Below the pieces are notes generated by a model that worked only from the letters and a program-made list of their open reading frames with translations, had not been told where the DNA came from and ran no database searches. A stretch of 64,000 nucleotides of DNA, from contig OY970334.1 of the NCBI GenBank assembly GCA_963717445.1, positions 2,542,001 to 2,606,000 of the forward strand, in the 5' to 3' direction. Made by a program: the position numbers and the translations under genes. Shown here piece after piece: positions 1 through 8,777 of this stretch. Position 1 is the stretch's first letter, and each line of letters opens with the position of its first letter. Source of the DNA: JAGVPT01 sp963717445 (GTDB lineage Bacteria; Bacteroidota; Ignavibacteria; UBA10030; UBA8401).

Positions 1-1
1 G

Positions 2-154
2 AAAACAATGGTGCAGTTAAATGAAGAACTTAACACAACATTTATCTTTGCAACTCACGATGAAAAAGTTATCGGCTACTTGAGGCGAAAAATCACCCTC
101 GTCGATGGAAAAATTTCCAAAGACGAACGCGTTGTATCCAACCTCGCTCAATGA
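2..154 (+). CDS. ABC transporter ATP-binding protein, C-terminal fragment
   Basis: Only the last 50 residues are inside the window; the gene begins upstream. The open frame runs from base 2 to the TGA at 152-154. It contains the FATHD sequence of the ABC ATPase switch (H-loop) region, followed by a short LVDGKI segment typical of the end of LolD/MacB-type ATPases. The stop lies 8 bases before the ATG of the first permease at 163. It would power the two FtsX-like permeases that follow, in an inner-membrane complex acting on lipoproteins or other envelope substrates. Walker A, Walker B and the signature motif cannot be seen because they lie outside the window, so the family call rests on the H-loop and the gene order. 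Confidence 0.8.
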   Translation, partial: KTMVQLNEELNTTFIFATHDEKVIGYLRRKITLVDGKISKDERVVSNLAQ

Positions 155-162
155 GGTGAACT

Positions 163-1335
163 ATGCTTACACTCAAACTTGCTCTTCGGAATATTATCAG
201 CGCAGGTCTTCGGACCTGGCTCAACGTTATAGCCCTTTCTTTTGCATTCGTTGCGATCATTTTCTTGCAGGGCTTTTACGACGGATTAAACGACCAGGTG
301 GAACATGCGACCATCGACGCCCTGTATGGCGGCGGGCAGTATTGGCAAACGGCCTATGACCCTTACGACCCGCTTACTTTGGAAGACGCTCATGCGCAAA
401 TTCCGCCGCCGCTTCAAACACTTATCGATGGAAAAGCTGCTGCGTCAATTCTTATCCGGCCTGCGACGATTTATCCTCAGGGGCGATTTCGGTCTGTCAT
501 TCTCAAAGGGATCGATCCCGATCAAACGGTGCTTTCACTCCCTTCGTCGTTGTTGAAAGAAGGCCGGGACGGTATCCCTGCCATTATTGGAAACAGGATG
601 GCGAAAAATGCGGGGTTACACAAAGGGGATGTCGTTACAGTTCAGTGGAGGGATGTACACGGCACATTTGACGCACGGGATGTGAACATTGTCGAAGTGT
701 TCAAAACCACAGTGCCCGATATTGACAATGAACAGATTTGGATTCCGCTCGATCAGCTTCAACAATTCACCCACATGCCAAACCAGGCGACCATGGTTGT
801 ATTGAAAAAGAATGTTGTGCCCGCCACAAGCGTGCCGGGATGGGAGTTTAAGGACCTCCAATTTCTTCTTCGGGATCTCCACTCAGTTGTTAAAATGAAA
901 AGAGTTCAGGGAAGCATTATGTATCTTCTCCTTCTCTTCCTTGCAATGCTCGCAATCTTCGACACGCAGGTCCTCTCGATATGGCGCAGACGAAAAGAGA
1001 TGGGAACACTCATGGCTCTCGGCATGACGAGGATAAAAATTATAGAATTGTTCACTATGGAAGGAGCTCTTCATAGTTTGTTTGCGGCTCTGGTTGCCGC
1101 GCTCTACGGAATTCCGCTGATGGCATACATTGCTAACAACGGATTCGATCTTCCTGCAAAGACGGACAGCTTCGGATTCGCGATCGGCGAAAAGCTTTTT
1201 CCCATTTTTTCTCCCGCACTTGTCGGCGGTACGACGCTCTTGGTCTGCGTTGTGACGACGATTGTCAGTTTTCTGCCGACGAGGAAGATTGCACACCTCA
1301 AACCGACGGATGCGCTCAGGGGGAAATTTTCATGA
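163..1335 (+). CDS. ABC transporter permease, FtsX/LolC/MacB-like
   Basis: A 390-residue inner-membrane permease. One membrane segment lies near residues 13-36, followed by a large periplasmic MacB-like domain (about 40-250). Three more membrane segments lie near 253-275, 300-325 and 350-375, the FtsX topology. The cytoplasmic stretch with WRRRKEMGTLMALGMTR is the usual coupling region after the second helix. The start at 163 follows AGGTGA. Its stop overlaps the next permease start by ATGA, so the two are translationally coupled. With the upstream ATPase and downstream LolA-like protein it probably forms a lipoprotein-handling or envelope export complex. Known LolCDE work releases lipoproteins to LolA; extending that substrate to this set is inference. 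Confidence 0.88.
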   Translation: MLTLKLALRNIISAGLRTWLNVIALSFAFVAIIFLQGFYDGLNDQVEHATIDALYGGGQYWQTAYDPYDPLTLEDAHAQIPPPLQTLIDGKAAASILIRPATIYPQGRFRSVILKGIDPDQTVLSLPSSLLKEGRDGIPAIIGNRMAKNAGLHKGDVVTVQWRDVHGTFDARDVNIVEVFKTTVPDIDNEQIWIPLDQLQQFTHMPNQATMVVLKKNVVPATSVPGWEFKDLQFLLRDLHSVVKMKRVQGSIMYLLLLFLAMLAIFDTQVLSIWRRRKEMGTLMALGMTRIKIIELFTMEGALHSLFAALVAALYGIPLMAYIANNGFDLPAKTDSFGFAIGEKLFPIFSPALVGGTTLLVCVVTTIVSFLPTRKIAHLKPTDALRGKFS

Positions 1336-2627
1336 TCTCTTTTCTTTTCAAAGGCCTCGTGCGTGATCGCTCCCGGTCGCTTTTCCCCTTTCTTACGGTG
1401 CTAGCTGGAGTGGTCTTAACCGTCTTTCTGCACGCATGGTTGAACGGCGCTGTTTCCTCGATTATTCAATCGACAGCACATTACAGCACCGGACATGTCC
1501 GAGTGATGACGCGCGCATACCAAAAAGAGGCGGATCAAGTTCCCAACGACCTGGCGTTGCTGGGAATCGATACTCTTATGACGGAGTTAAAGCACGATTA
1601 TTCAGACCTATTCTGGACTCCCCGCATTATGTTTGGCGGGCTACTCGATATTCCGGATGTGAACGGTGAAACAAAAGCGCAGGCTCCCGTCAGCGGGTTG
1701 GGAGTGGATCTGCTTTCTGCCGGCAGTGCTGAATGGAAGATTCTCAATATCCGGCAGGCTCTTATCAAAGGACGAGTGCCGCAAAAGCATGGTGAGATAT
1801 TAATCGGTCAGGAACTTGCCGAAAAGCTCCGAATCCAGCCCGGTGATACTGCAACACTGATCAGCTCGACAATGTACGGAAGCATGAGCGTAACCAACTT
1901 CGTCATTGTTGGGACGGTTCGATTTGGAATAGTCGCGATGGATAAAGGTTCAATGATTGCAGACATTTCGGATGTTCAACAGGCATTGGATATGCATGAT
2001 GGAGCAGGAGAAATATTGGGATTTTTTGCGGACGATCTTTATCACGAAGAACGGGCGGACGCTGTGACGGCGGATTTCAATTCGCGTTACAAGATCTCTT
2101 CAAAGGATACATTGAAAGGCAATATCTCATTTGCCCCGGTCATGGGGACGCTTCGCACTGAAAGTGGTCTTTCCGATTATCTCGATTATGTTCGACTCTT
2201 CTCCGGCGTTATTATTGGTGTTTTTGTGGTGGCGATGTCTATTGTCCTTTGGAACGCTGGATTGACGGGAAGTCTTCGGCGGTACGGCGAGATCGGTGTC
2301 CGTCTGGCGGTCGGTGAAGACAAAAGGCATATCTACCTTTCATTGCTTGCAGAATCGCTGATGATTGGTTTCATTGGTTCTGTTGCCGGCACGGCTATCG
2401 GACTGGCAGTTGCGTATTATGGGCAGGTGGAAGGGTTTGATCTCGGGTCGGTGCTGAAGGATAGTACGATGATGATGCCCAACATAATACGGGCCGACAT
2501 CACGCCATTCACTTTTGTGATAGGTTTTCTCCCCGGCCTGCTTGCCACGTTTCTTGGAACGGCAATTTCCGGCATCGGTATTTACAAGCGGCAAACTTCG
2601 GAACTGTTTAAGGAGCTTGAAACATGA
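1332..2627 (+). CDS. ABC transporter permease, FtsX/LolE/MacB-like
   Basis: A 431-residue second permease with the same architecture as its neighbour: a first helix near residues 16-38, a periplasmic domain, then three helices in the last 150 residues. The segment GSLRRYGEIGVRLAVGEDK is the conserved cytoplasmic stretch after helix 2 in FtsX-family permeases. It starts in an ATGA overlap with the first permease and ends in another ATGA overlap with the LolA-like gene at 2624. The two permeases differ clearly in sequence, so they would act as a heterodimer like LolC/LolE. It is not possible to say from sequence which one contacts the periplasmic partner. Confidence 0.88.
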   Translation: MISFLFKGLVRDRSRSLFPFLTVLAGVVLTVFLHAWLNGAVSSIIQSTAHYSTGHVRVMTRAYQKEADQVPNDLALLGIDTLMTELKHDYSDLFWTPRIMFGGLLDIPDVNGETKAQAPVSGLGVDLLSAGSAEWKILNIRQALIKGRVPQKHGEILIGQELAEKLRIQPGDTATLISSTMYGSMSVTNFVIVGTVRFGIVAMDKGSMIADISDVQQALDMHDGAGEILGFFADDLYHEERADAVTADFNSRYKISSKDTLKGNISFAPVMGTLRTESGLSDYLDYVRLFSGVIIGVFVVAMSIVLWNAGLTGSLRRYGEIGVRLAVGEDKRHIYLSLLAESLMIGFIGSVAGTAIGLAVAYYGQVEGFDLGSVLKDSTMMMPNIIRADITPFTFVIGFLPGLLATFLGTAISGIGIYKRQTSELFKELET

Positions 2628-3361
2628 TTCGCCCACTCTTATTGCTTTTCGCCATGTCGGCGTTTTCGTTCACATTGGAAGCTTCTTCGGGAGATGATAT
2701 CCTGAAAAAAGTCGACCAAAATATGTTTTCGGATACAAGGATTTCCAATTCGCGGATGGTTATTCACGGACGCCGCGAGACGAGAACGGTTGAATCGAAG
2801 TCGTGGCAGCGGGGCACGAGCGAATCGTACACCGAGTTCCTCGCGCCACCCAGGGAAAAAGGAACGAAGATGCTGAAACTCAAAGACATGTTATGGAATT
2901 ATTCTCCTTCTACCGACCGAACGATCATGATATCGGGGAGCTTGCTTCGGCAATCGGTGATGGGATCCGATCTTTCTTATGAAGACATGATGGAGGATCC
3001 GCACTTACCAAATTTGTACTCGGCGACAGTGATTTCCGATGACACGGTCAACGGCCGCAATTGCTGGGTTCTCGATCTCAAGGCGAAGAAGGAGGATATT
3101 TCGTACGACCACCGCCGCCTATGGGTCGACAAAGAGAGGTATATCATTCTCAAAGAGTATCTCTACGCAGAGAGCGGAAAGCTGTTGAAGACAATGGACG
3201 TACGTGAGGTCATGTATGTTCAAAACCGATGGCAGGCAAAATCGGTCCTCTATAAAGACGTTCTCAAAGAAGGGGAAGGCACGGAGTTTTACATCGATTC
3301 TATTACGCTTGACGCTGCTATTCCCGACTATCTCTTTTCGAAAGCAGCGTTACGAAGATAA
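2624..3361 (+). CDS. Outer membrane lipoprotein-sorting protein (LolA-like)
   Basis: A 245-residue exported protein with a short N-terminal signal peptide (residues 1-20, MIRPLLLLFAMSAFSF then a small-residue cleavage site). The body fits the LolA-like 'outer membrane lipoprotein-sorting' family (PF17131/COG2834): the segment around KGTKMLKLKDMLWNYSPS and the later RRLWVDKERYIILKEYLY are characteristic beta-strand stretches. It is the last gene of the ABC operon, coupled by an ATGA overlap to the permease; AGGAGC sits upstream. Expected role: a periplasmic carrier for a hydrophobic substrate released by the transporter. Related proteins accompany RND and ABC exporters as well as Lol systems, so the cargo is unknown. 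Confidence 0.82.
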   Translation: MIRPLLLLFAMSAFSFTLEASSGDDILKKVDQNMFSDTRISNSRMVIHGRRETRTVESKSWQRGTSESYTEFLAPPREKGTKMLKLKDMLWNYSPSTDRTIMISGSLLRQSVMGSDLSYEDMMEDPHLPNLYSATVISDDTVNGRNCWVLDLKAKKEDISYDHRRLWVDKERYIILKEYLYAESGKLLKTMDVREVMYVQNRWQAKSVLYKDVLKEGEGTEFYIDSITLDAAIPDYLFSKAALRR

Positions 3362-3415
3362 GCAGATTTTTTTTACAACCCAATGCGCTTGCAGGCATTT
3401 TAGGAAAATGAATCA

Positions 3416-4720
3416 TCAGTCGATAAACGGCGCACCTATTGCGCGGTCAAGTTCGTACTTGCTGAGTGTGAAGCGATAGAGCGCCTGGAGATTCAGCAAT
3501 TTGGCTGCCGATTCGGCAGTCTCTGCATCCAATAGATCAAGGTTGGTGATGGAGCCGGTTTCATATTGTGTCCGTGCAATAGCGACGGCATCATGTGCCT
3601 GCCGCAGTTGTACCTCTGAGATCTGCACCTTCGACTCCGCGGCCTGAACATCCGCCACAACCTGTTCAACGTCCGAGCGTATTTGTCCCTCCACGTCCCG
3701 ACCATGCGCCTTCTCTGCTTGCAAGGCTGCTTCAGCCTCTTCTTCTTGGTGGCCAACCCGTCCACCGTCAAAAATTGGGACTTGTGCCTCTGCACCCCAC
3801 ACCCAGTTTCCCCGCATCGGATAAATATTTGGTTCATACCCGTTGTTCAGTCCGTACACCGCACTGACTTTCAGTGTAGGCATATTGCCGAGCGAATTCG
3901 CTTTTTTCTGACGCTCGGCTGATTGTTCGGCGTCGCGTGCTAGTTTCAATTCGGTCCGTTGTTCCAATGCCAAATGGCTGAGAGAATCAATGTTCAGTGA
4001 CATCTGCCCATTTTGAAACGACCCGTGAATTGAAGGCAGGCTTTGTGTGGGAATATTGAGGAGCTGGCCTAACATCGCTTCCTGCTTCTCGAGCGAATTC
4101 TGAATATCGACTTTTTGGTTCTGTGCCCCGGCAACACGCACTTGCGTCGTCAGAACATCGAAACTTGTAGCGGTTCCCGCCTCCACACGTCTCTGTGTTA
4201 CCGAGAGATGCTGGTTCAGAGCATCGATCTGTTCATCCTGCACCTTCATACTTTTCTGGAGAAGAATAATAGTGTAGAATACGCGAATGGTTTGCAGCGA
4301 TAGATTTGTCTTCGTCAAATCCAGCTGATCGCGCAATGTTTGCTCTCGGGACTTGCTCAAATCTATCGCAGTATTGGTCTTTCCGAAATCATAGAAGGTG
4401 TATTCGCCGGCAACGTGTGCGCTGTAGTTATCGGCAGGAGCGAGCACGATAGTCCCAAACACGGGGAAGCTAAACGCCGCGATCGGGCCAATGTGTGCGT
4501 ATGATGCCTGCGATGTGACATCCGGGAGCTTGGCGCTCGAAGCCTGCAGGGTCCGCGCTTCTGCGGCATTAATGTTTGCCAGCGCCTGGTCAATTGCCGG
4601 ATGAGTTTGGAGCACTCGTTGAACGGCCTGTTCGACGGTCATCGAATCTTGTCCAACGGCAAAGCCGGCGAGAAGGATGGTCATCGATAAAATTAATTCT
4701 ACCCTTTTCATGTTTCTCAT
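3416..4720 (-). CDS. TolC-family outer membrane efflux protein
   Basis: A 434-residue outer-membrane channel protein. A signal peptide covers about the first 24 residues, ending near AVGQ. Two copies of the outer membrane efflux (OEP) repeat follow, rich in heptad-like Ala/Gln/Leu helices (for example AEARTLQASSAKLPDV early and ARTQYETGSITNLDLLDAE late, the classic second-repeat signature). It would form the trimeric exit duct for the HlyD/MFS pair encoded just upstream on the same strand. ATG is possible at 4720 or 4711; AAGGA lies 9 bases before 4711, which makes the shorter start attractive. A 123-bp dispersed repeat separates it from the transporter gene, so it may have its own promoter. 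Confidence 0.9.
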   Translation of the reverse strand: MRNMKRVELILSMTILLAGFAVGQDSMTVEQAVQRVLQTHPAIDQALANINAAEARTLQASSAKLPDVTSQASYAHIGPIAAFSFPVFGTIVLAPADNYSAHVAGEYTFYDFGKTNTAIDLSKSREQTLRDQLDLTKTNLSLQTIRVFYTIILLQKSMKVQDEQIDALNQHLSVTQRRVEAGTATSFDVLTTQVRVAGAQNQKVDIQNSLEKQEAMLGQLLNIPTQSLPSIHGSFQNGQMSLNIDSLSHLALEQRTELKLARDAEQSAERQKKANSLGNMPTLKVSAVYGLNNGYEPNIYPMRGNWVWGAEAQVPIFDGGRVGHQEEEAEAALQAEKAHGRDVEGQIRSDVEQVVADVQAAESKVQISEVQLRQAHDAVAIARTQYETGSITNLDLLDAETAESAAKLLNLQALYRFTLSKYELDRAIGAPFID

Positions 4721-4753
4721 TCCTTGTCTAACCCTGTCTTATCGATTGATAAA

Positions 4754-4876
4754 TTGAGACTTCTGAATAATTTTAAAAGTATGGCTCACGCAAAGACGCA
4801 AAGTCACAAAATGATTCAGAACTCAAGTTCTTGCGCCTTGGCGGCTTAGCGAGAGACGATTTTTCTGATGTCTCAA
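4754..4876. repeat. Dispersed repeat family with GAGAC/GTCTC ends, copy A
   Basis: A 123-bp element starting TTGAGACTTCTGAATAATTT and ending in TCTGATGTCTCAA, so its ends are inverted. Two further copies are at 43999-44140 and 50091-50235. All share the core 'tatggctc(a/g)cgcaaa ... cgcaaag ... gcgcctt(c/g)gcggctt(a/g)gcgagaga'. It fills almost the whole gap between the MFS gene and the tolC-like gene. It has no coding capacity and looks like a MITE or a palindromic intergenic repeat. Confidence 0.75.
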
Positions 4877-4880
4877 ATTT

Positions 4881-6500
4881 CTAATCCATTACTACAGCAT
4901 GCTCGGATGTATTTTGCTTTCGCACACGAAGAAATAAAATAGGAACAAGCGCAGCAATAGTAATCATCGATGCAACCAGGAAATCGTCGCACACTGATTG
5001 GATAAAGGCTTCGGTGGAGATGTGCGACGCAATAAGAGCCGTAGCACGCATCGCTCCCAGCAATTTGTTTCCACCAATTGCATCCATGCTAAATCGCGTT
5101 AAGTGTCCTGCTATCTGGCGAAACGCATCCGATTGTGGATTCACAACCTGGCCATACGCTGCCACGTGATAGATAGTACGCCGCAGCAACATTGTGCTCA
5201 TGAACGCAATGCCGAAGCTCCCGCCTAGTTGTCGGATGACATTAAATAATCCGGACGCCTGACCGATTTTGTGCCGCGGAATATTGGAAAGTGCCGTCGT
5301 ATTCAGGGGCGTGAACATCAATCCCATGGCAAATCCGCGGATATACAGTGCAAGCATAATCTGATGGTGTTCCGAATACAACGACAATGAACTGTTGATA
5401 AAAAGACTTGCCGCCAATAAAGTAATGCCGATACCGGCAGGAACTTTAGGGTTAATTTTGTCCGATAGGAAACCGGAAATTGGAGCCGTGATCGCTTGAA
5501 GTATACCGACGGGTAAGAATAGCGAGCCTGCCTGAAATGCCGTGTATCCAAGCGAAAGCTGGAGATACAAAGGAAGTAAGAATGTGCTTCCGAACATCCC
5601 GAACCCGAAAATGAACAGAACACTGTTTGCGACGCTAAAATTAAAATCCCTGAATAATCGCAAGTCGATGAGCGGATGCTCGATGGTGAATTCCGTCACT
5701 AAAAACACGACAAGAGCGAATGCTGATAGAATAAAGCACGAGACAATGAACGGCGACGACCAGCCGCCGGTATTCCACGAAGCATTGCCATCTGTCAGCG
5801 CCAGCAGCAATGCACAAAGAAATGTTGCCATCGATACGAATCCGAGCACGTCGAACGACCGGGCACGCTCAGTTTTATATTCGCGTTGAATAACCGCTGT
5901 TGCAAATAGACCGATGATCCCGACGGGTACATTCACGTTAAAAATTGCATTCCAATCAATATTATCGATGAGGTACCCGCCTATCATTGGACCGAGCGAT
6001 ACGGAAGCCGCTGCTGCAATCGACCAAAATCCGAGTGCAACTCCGCGCTGTCGCAATGGAAATTCACGGGTGACAATCGCCATGCCGGTCGGCATTAGCA
6101 ATCCTGCACCGCTTGCCTGAATGATTCGGAATGTGATGAGCGCGTTTTCATTCCATGCCATTCCGCAGAGAAATGAGCCCAATGTAAACAATGACAATGC
6201 TAGAAAATATGTTCGCTTGTACCCGAAGTGATCTGCAATCCATCCGGAGGTAGGGAGCATGACTGCAAAAACGAGCATGTAGGCGGTAATGACCCACTCT
6301 GCTTTGTCGACGGTAATTCCAAACGACGCCATAATTTTAGCTAACGAAACATCGACAATCGTAGCGTCGAGAACAGCCATGAATGTTCCAATCATCACAT
6401 TGGCAAGCACCCACCAGCGGTATGTCTCGTGTTCTGGGTGAAGGGATGGAATACGCCGGACGAATCCTTCTCGTAATTGATTTCGCAAAGAAGTTGCCAC
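4881..6500 (-). CDS. DHA2-family MFS multidrug transporter (EmrB/QacA type)
   Basis: A 539-residue inner-membrane proton/drug antiporter with about 14 predicted helices, the DHA2 number. The first helix carries the DHA2-type sequence FMAVLDATIVDVSLAKI. The motif A loop is GWIADHFGYKRTYF and motif C is the LGPMIGGYLIDN stretch. The start is a GTG at 6500, only two bases after the stop of the HlyD gene, so the pair is co-transcribed. With HlyD as periplasmic adaptor and the TolC-like protein as outer-membrane channel it would form an EmrAB-TolC-like tripartite pump for hydrophobic toxic compounds. The exact substrate cannot be read from sequence. Confidence 0.92.
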   Translation of the reverse strand: MATSLRNQLREGFVRRIPSLHPEHETYRWWVLANVMIGTFMAVLDATIVDVSLAKIMASFGITVDKAEWVITAYMLVFAVMLPTSGWIADHFGYKRTYFLALSLFTLGSFLCGMAWNENALITFRIIQASGAGLLMPTGMAIVTREFPLRQRGVALGFWSIAAAASVSLGPMIGGYLIDNIDWNAIFNVNVPVGIIGLFATAVIQREYKTERARSFDVLGFVSMATFLCALLLALTDGNASWNTGGWSSPFIVSCFILSAFALVVFLVTEFTIEHPLIDLRLFRDFNFSVANSVLFIFGFGMFGSTFLLPLYLQLSLGYTAFQAGSLFLPVGILQAITAPISGFLSDKINPKVPAGIGITLLAASLFINSSLSLYSEHHQIMLALYIRGFAMGLMFTPLNTTALSNIPRHKIGQASGLFNVIRQLGGSFGIAFMSTMLLRRTIYHVAAYGQVVNPQSDAFRQIAGHLTRFSMDAIGGNKLLGAMRATALIASHISTEAFIQSVCDDFLVASMITIAALVPILFLRVRKQNTSEHAVVMD

Positions 6501-6502
6501 GA

Positions 6503-7522
6503 TTATCGCACCCTCACTTTTATTTCAACAGACATTCCCGGCAGGAGATCGATGTGCCGTTGAGGGTTGGCCCCCGCAGTCCGTTCAATGGAAATCTTTA
6601 TAGGGACTCGCTGGGTGATTTTTGTGAAATTACCCGATGCGTTATTCGGCGGGATCAATGAGAATTCCGAAGCAGTGTTTGATCCGATTTGAAACACTTT
6701 GCCAAAAAACTTTATATCCGGGTACGAATCGACGGTAATTTCCACCTTATCGCTTGAGCGCAAGGCTTCAAGGCTTGTTTCCTCGAGGTTTGCGGTTACC
6801 CAGATGTCTTTCAAATCGTAGACAGAAAAAATCGATTCGCCCGGTTGAACAACATCGCCGACGAGTGCCCAACGCTTCGAGACCACGCCGTTCATTGAAG
6901 ATGTGATGATCGTATTCTGTAATTGTGTTTCGATGATCCCAAGCTGGGCATTTGCCGCAACCGCTTGTGCCTTAGCGATGCTGCTGCGCGCCTTTGCCGA
7001 CTCGTACTCGCTTTTCGAATGATCGAATTGTTCTTTTGGAATAATATTTCCCTTGAATTGAGTAGAATCACGCCGGAAATCAGTTTGCGCTTTGTCCAGG
7101 TTGACCTCGGCAAGGGAAATATTTTCCTGGGCCAGGGTGAGAGATGCTTTTGCCTGCTCTTCCTGCGCGCGCAAATCGCTGTCGTCAAGTTTCACCAGCA
7201 CTTCACCTTCGTGCACCGTGTCGCCTTCGTCAACCAGTAGTTGATCGATACGTCCCAGCATTTTGGAGCTAATGGAGACCCTGTTGCCGTCGATATACGC
7301 ATCATCCGTTGCAATGAAGTCGCGTGCATTGATGTAGTATTGCCATGTCACGAATGCAAGGCCAAATAAAACAATAAACAATGGGATAACGACTTTGAAA
7401 TTTCGATACAAAGGGACCGATTCAATGGGTTCCGCATCACCGTTTCCGTTCTTTGACTGCATCTCCCGTTGATCTGTCGCCGGCGGCTTTTGTTTGAACT
7501 GCTGGTCTTCTTGTTGCGGCAT
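6503..7522 (-). CDS. HlyD-family membrane fusion protein (EmrA-like)
   Basis: A 339-residue periplasmic adaptor. The acidic/polar cytoplasmic N-terminus is followed by one membrane helix (about residues 47-66, VVIPLFIVLFGLAFVTWQYY). Next come the split biotinyl-lipoyl domain (ISSKMLGRIDQLLVDEGDTV and later VVSKRWALVGDVVQPGE), an alpha-hairpin coiled coil (about 115-190) and a beta-barrel ending near LPGMSVEIKVRVR. It lies between the TetR gene (26 bases upstream) and the MFS gene (2 bases downstream). It would bridge the inner-membrane pump to the TolC-like channel. The start at 7522 is an ATG. Confidence 0.91.
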   Translation of the reverse strand: MPQQEDQQFKQKPPATDQREMQSKNGNGDAEPIESVPLYRNFKVVIPLFIVLFGLAFVTWQYYINARDFIATDDAYIDGNRVSISSKMLGRIDQLLVDEGDTVHEGEVLVKLDDSDLRAQEEQAKASLTLAQENISLAEVNLDKAQTDFRRDSTQFKGNIIPKEQFDHSKSEYESAKARSSIAKAQAVAANAQLGIIETQLQNTIITSSMNGVVSKRWALVGDVVQPGESIFSVYDLKDIWVTANLEETSLEALRSSDKVEITVDSYPDIKFFGKVFQIGSNTASEFSLIPPNNASGNFTKITQRVPIKISIERTAGANPQRHIDLLPGMSVEIKVRVR

Positions 7523-7548
7523 TAACCATACCCTTTCGTTAAATAAAA

Positions 7549-8163
7549 TTATTTGCTTTTAAGAATACCATGAAGCATAGTATTCACAAAGCAAAGCGAT
7601 TCTTGTTCAAAAATTGCGCGGTCGGATTCGTTTATTATATGTTGATCGTAACCGCGGAAAAAGCGCAAATGAAGTCCCTGCAGCACGTGAAGAATCATCA
7701 GCGCAGTCCTTTGAGGATGTTCGATGTGAAATTCCCCCGTCTTTTTACCCTCTTGAAGAATGTGTGTTACCGATCGGATTTCGTGCTCGACAAAATTCGC
7801 AAACAGATCTTTGAAAATCGGTTTCACATCGTGCCATCCTTGTTGATGAAAATGGCTAAGATTGTTGAGACGATCGGTCAACTTCAACCGAAGCTGAACA
7901 TACTCCTGCAGTTTTATTTCTGCCGATTTTTTTTGTTGAAGTGTGGTATCGGTCTGCCCAAGGAATTCTTCCTGTTCATGCTGAACAACCGACCGGAAGA
8001 TTGCCTCTTTTGTCGGGAAATAATAATAAAGAGAGGCCTTTGCCATGCCGATGTCCTCTGCGATTTCATCCATCGTTACTTTGGAATAACCGAAGGTAGC
8101 AAAGCGTCGCTGTGCCGCCTGCAAAATGACCTCTTCTCTATCCCTTGTCAGCTTTTCGTCCAA
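7549..8163 (-). CDS. TetR/AcrR-family transcriptional regulator of the efflux operon
   Basis: A 204-residue one-component repressor, first gene of the efflux operon. The helix-turn-helix is at about residues 22-45 (TMDEIAEDIGMAKASLYYYF, the TetR signature), followed by a divergent ligand-binding domain. The frame stays open up to an ATG at 8223, but the TTG at 8163 is preceded by AAAGGA with 5 bases spacing. The longer start would place a perfect inverted repeat (8172-8200) inside the coding region, so TTG is preferred. The operator overlapping the probable promoter predicts autorepression, released when a pump substrate binds. Confidence 0.88.
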   Translation of the reverse strand: MDEKLTRDREEVILQAAQRRFATFGYSKVTMDEIAEDIGMAKASLYYYFPTKEAIFRSVVQHEQEEFLGQTDTTLQQKKSAEIKLQEYVQLRLKLTDRLNNLSHFHQQGWHDVKPIFKDLFANFVEHEIRSVTHILQEGKKTGEFHIEHPQRTALMILHVLQGLHLRFFRGYDQHIINESDRAIFEQESLCFVNTMLHGILKSK

Positions 8164-8171
8164 AATCGTCC

Positions 8172-8200
8172 TTTCGACTATATTGGTAAAATAGTCGAAA
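8172..8200. promoter_or_regulatory. Probable TetR operator: 10-bp perfect inverted repeat
   Basis: TTTCGACTAT at 8172-8181 is repeated as its exact reverse complement ATAGTCGAAA at 8191-8200, separated by 9 bases. Size and spacing suit a TetR dimer. On the minus strand the site ends right before the AAAGGA Shine-Dalgarno of the TTG start, and a possible -35 (TTGATT) lies just upstream of it. Confidence 0.72.
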
Positions 8201-8777
8201 AAAAAATTACAATCAAGTGGCAAAGCTCATTTTTGTTTTATTACGACAATTTCTCTAGGACAATGAAGCAACCGGCATGCCAGAGCTTGCTCAACATCAT
8301 CTGGAAATCCGGCTATTTCGAGGAATCTAGACTGCTTACTGAATACTGTTGCAATCATTGCGGGAGGCATTTCAAGAGATAATTGATGTTTGGATCTATG
8401 CCAATCGAATAAGAAATATCCATTTCGTGAGATGGCAATTCTAGAATTATAGAACTAAAGGGCAATTAGATGTAGAATATCGGAAGAATATTTCCATCCG
8501 CTCCTTCGTTTTCGCGAGAGTAGGGACAATTAGAAGACTGATCTTGGAAAAAGTGTTCCTCTACCAAAGCTCATCGGGACTTGATATTGAGCCGTTTTTC
8601 GGGTAATTTTCCCTCTACAATTCGATCGGGTCCGAGGAAGAACACGATTGTGAGAAGCCTCTGGAATTCCATTAGCGGAATGAAAGAGGCTTCAGTGTTT
8701 CAATTGTTGCCAGGCACGTACGTTCCATAACGCAAAAGTTGGGAGACAGGTTAGTTTCACAATGCAAAGGATCGTAA
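8201..8777. other. Intergenic region between the efflux operon and the KimA-like gene
   Basis: About 575 bases with no convincing gene, repeat or terminator. The divergent promoters of tetR (left) and the permease (right) must lie here. A long open frame on the plus strand reaching from 7570 to 8382 is antisense to tetR and has no recognisable protein features. No c-di-AMP (ydaO-type) riboswitch was recognised upstream of the KimA-like gene, although I could not fold the RNA. Confidence 0.5.

Noticed and set aside
7570..8382. Long plus-strand open frame opposite tetR
   Set aside because: It is antisense to a clear TetR gene, has no ribosome site and no recognisable protein pattern.
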